Shown here: positions 62,302 to 64,000 of the stretch, piece after piece
How the letters are laid out: the number at the start of each line of letters is the position of its first letter
Numbering within the stretch: the first letter of the stretch is position 1
Source of the DNA: an uncultured Acetatifactor sp.
GTDB lineage: Bacteria > Bacillota > Clostridia > Lachnospirales > Lachnospiraceae
Length of the DNA: 64,000 bases
Assembly: GCA_910580225.1 (NCBI GenBank)
Contig: CAJTXE010000002.1
Location: 115,386 to 179,385, forward strand
Direction of reading: 5' to 3'
The notes under the pieces: model-generated
The model's input: only the letters and a program-made list of their open reading frames with translations
Told to the model about the DNA's origin: nothing
Database searches by the model: none
Program-made: the position numbers and the translations under genes

Positions 62302-63818
62302 GCTTTGTGTCCTCCAATCTGATGGTTGCGGTCTACGGTGGTAGCGCCTTCCTGCAGATTCATTCCTTTTAAAATCGCATTTTTTCCAAACTTCTGTTTG
62401 ATGTGCAGGAGAGCTTCCTGCAGCTTCCTTTCTCTGGAAAGCCGTTCTTCTTCCTCTTTCCGCTGCTGTTCCAGAGCAGCATAATCCGTAAACAGATCAA
62501 GCTGCTCAAACAGCTCCGTTTTCAGAGCCTGTGTCTCTTCCGCCAGATGATTCGCCACAACGGTCACTCGGCGGATGAAAAGCCCGGGAGTAATGATCTG
62601 GTCATAAAGCTTTGTGACGGCATCCAGGATGATTTGGGTGGAGGAAGTCTGGTGTTTCAGAGTAACGGTTCCATGGGCATGTTTGGGAACTTTCCGCCCA
62701 TAATGGTCTGTAGTGATCTCACCCTGATAACTGATTTCCGGATTGGTGAGATTGCAAATATCGTAGCCGATGGTGAGAACCATTTGGTCGGTTACCAGTT
62801 TCTTCTCCACTAAATCTAGAACGATCTGGTCTGTCATTTCTCTTACGATTAATTTTCCTTTCTCTGTATCATAAGGATATTGCAGGACCTGACCGGAGCT
62901 GACGCAGTTTGTTTCCGGTTTATAGGCTTTGATCAGATCCATTGTGGTTGGCTCCCATCCCCAGGCATGGTCGATCAGAAGTTCTGCATTGACACCGAAC
63001 ATATTATATAAAAGGTTTTCATTGTAATATTCATTGTCTCCGCCCAGGGAGCATCTTGCGATATCTCCCATCGTAAAAAGTCCCACAGCTTCCAGCCTTT
63101 TTCTGTATCCGCGGCCAATTCTCCAGAAATCAGTGAGAGGACGGTGGTTCCATAGAAGTTTTCGATAACGCAGTTCGTCCAGCTGCGCAATCCGGACGCC
63201 GTGTTCATCCGGTTCTACATGTTTTGCCACGATATCCATTGCCACCTTGCACAGATACAGATTTGTGCCGATTCCGGCGGTGGCCGTGATTCCCGTACTG
63301 TCCAGAACATCCTGTATCATTCTTGAGGCCAGCTCTTTCGGAGACATCCGGTATGTCTTCAGGTAATGTGTTACATCCATAAAAACTTCGTCAATGGAAT
63401 AAACATGGATGTCTTCCGGTGCAATGTATTTTAAATAAATATTGTACACGATTGTGCTGTATTCCAGATAAAAGGCCATTCTGGGAGGGGCCGTGATATA
63501 GGAAACTTCCAGTTCCGGATGCTCTGCCAGTTCCACTGCACAACAGGAAGAGCCGGAAAAGTGTCTGCCGGGAGCATAGCGTCTTCGCTCTGTGTTGACT
63601 TCCTTTATCCTCTGAACTACTTCAAACAATCGTGCCCTCCCGGAAATGCCGTAGGCTTTCAGCGAAGGGGATACGGCAAGACAGATTGTTTTTTCAGTTC
63701 GGGAGGCATCCGCAACTACAAGATTTGTGGTGAGAGGATTTAAGTGTCTTTCTCTACATTCCACGGATGCATAAAAGGATTTCAGATCAATGGCAATGTA
63801 AATGTGGTTGTCCTGCAT
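62298..63818 (-). CDS. Y-family DNA polymerase (UvrX/ImuB-like)
   Basis: A 506-residue translesion polymerase. The Y-family palm motifs are intact: YIAIDLKSFYASVECRER at the start and YSIDEVFMDV near residue 140. A QLDLF clamp-binding motif lies at about residues 439-443. The C-terminal tail is longer than in DinB and matches the UvrX type. The start is ATG at 63818, after AGGAGG; the open frame extends 32 residues upstream without a start signal. Two SOS boxes precede it. Confidence 0.9.
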   Translation of the reverse strand: MQDNHIYIAIDLKSFYASVECRERHLNPLTTNLVVADASRTEKTICLAVSPSLKAYGISGRARLFEVVQRIKEVNTERRRYAPGRHFSGSSCCAVELAEHPELEVSYITAPPRMAFYLEYSTIVYNIYLKYIAPEDIHVYSIDEVFMDVTHYLKTYRMSPKELASRMIQDVLDSTGITATAGIGTNLYLCKVAMDIVAKHVEPDEHGVRIAQLDELRYRKLLWNHRPLTDFWRIGRGYRKRLEAVGLFTMGDIARCSLGGDNEYYNENLLYNMFGVNAELLIDHAWGWEPTTMDLIKAYKPETNCVSSGQVLQYPYDTEKGKLIVREMTDQIVLDLVEKKLVTDQMVLTIGYDICNLTNPEISYQGEITTDHYGRKVPKHAHGTVTLKHQTSSTQIILDAVTKLYDQIITPGLFIRRVTVVANHLAEETQALKTELFEQLDLFTDYAALEQQRKEEEERLSRERKLQEALLHIKQKFGKNAILKGMNLQEGATTVDRNHQIGGHKA

Positions 63819-63885
63819 GTGTATGATCCTCCTTCTGCAGATGAAAAGAAATTGCTGTTTTCTTATTTTTAACCTATGCAGAAAT

Positions 63886-63942
63886 ATTATAACAGAATAT
63901 TTGTTCGATTGCATTACTTTTTTGAAAACAAATATATGTTCG
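63886..63942 (-). promoter_or_regulatory. Promoter with two LexA/DinR boxes for the Y-family polymerase
   Basis: On the minus strand TATAAT lies at 63886-63891. Immediately upstream is CGAACAAATATTCT (63894-63907), with 12 of 14 matches to the Gram-positive SOS consensus CGAACRNRYGTTYG. A second box, CGAACATATATTTG (63929-63942), matches 13 of 14. The boxes are 35 bases apart. This is strong evidence of SOS control. Confidence 0.75.
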
Positions 63943-64000
63943 GTTTCTTGAGTTTCCGCAAACTGTAATCGAGAAATGGATATAGGATCCCAAAGTACCA

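Noticed and set aside
1..64000. CRISPR arrays, tRNA or rRNA genes
   Set aside because: No regular direct-repeat/spacer array and no tRNA cloverleaf or rRNA sequence was noticed on reading; a tRNAscan or CRISPR finder run would settle this.

Overview
The window reads as one contiguous chromosomal segment of an anaerobic, Gram-positive Clostridia-type bacterium, most likely a Lachnospiraceae. This is inferred from family content: a poly-ferredoxin RnfB, an ATP-type PEP carboxykinase, a SleB-like cortex hydrolase, a DinR/LexA-type SOS box, an AKR carrying 4Fe-4S clusters, AGGAGG ribosome sites and several TTG/GTG starts. No rRNA, tRNA, CRISPR array, phage structural gene or intact insertion sequence was seen.

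Layout. 1-8.5 kb is core metabolism and envelope: rnfB (5' end missing), a GH25 muramidase-like protein, a SleB-like hydrolase, then thrC, deoC, an aminopeptidase P and pckA. 8.7-12.4 kb (minus strand) is a response regulator/ABC ATPase/ABC permease/histidine kinase module of the peptide-antibiotic-response type. 12.6-19.0 kb is accessory: a TerB_N/TerB_C protein, a frameshifted GNAT acetyltransferase, an XRE regulator with an elaborate hairpin leader, a BrxD-like (DUF2791) ATPase and a YjbR/EVE-like fusion. 19.0-23.1 kb is a heterodimeric ABC exporter, one half of which has a Gln/His/Glu-rich insertion in its nucleotide-binding domain. 23.3-26.7 kb holds a 47-residue membrane protein, a candidate structured RNA, fucU, a histidine-kinase remnant, a PHP phosphoesterase and an aromatic-acid-exporter-like membrane protein.

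26.8-37.5 kb holds a cytoplasmic heparinase II/III-like protein followed by a complete Wadjet-type anti-plasmid operon in the order jetD-jetA-jetB-jetC, then an AlkD-like HEAT-repeat protein. 37.5-51.4 kb carries a MATE transporter, an Fe-S aldo/keto reductase, a nucleotidyltransferase, alaS, a chemoreceptor, a radical SAM protein and a second heterodimeric ABC exporter. 51.6-64 kb has an OLD-like ATPase/TOPRIM nuclease with a cysteine cluster, metY, a small zinc-finger membrane protein, polA-coaE-walJ, an ACT/PFL pair and, on the minus strand, a Y-family polymerase with a YolD partner behind two LexA boxes.

Three groups look like genome defence or DNA management: the TerB/BrxD-like/YjbR-EVE cluster, which I cannot match to a complete named system, the Wadjet operon, and the lone OLD-like nuclease. 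Other leads are a dispersed hairpin repeat behind two terminators, the orphan structured RNA at 23.7 kb, and the competing-hairpin leader of the XRE gene.
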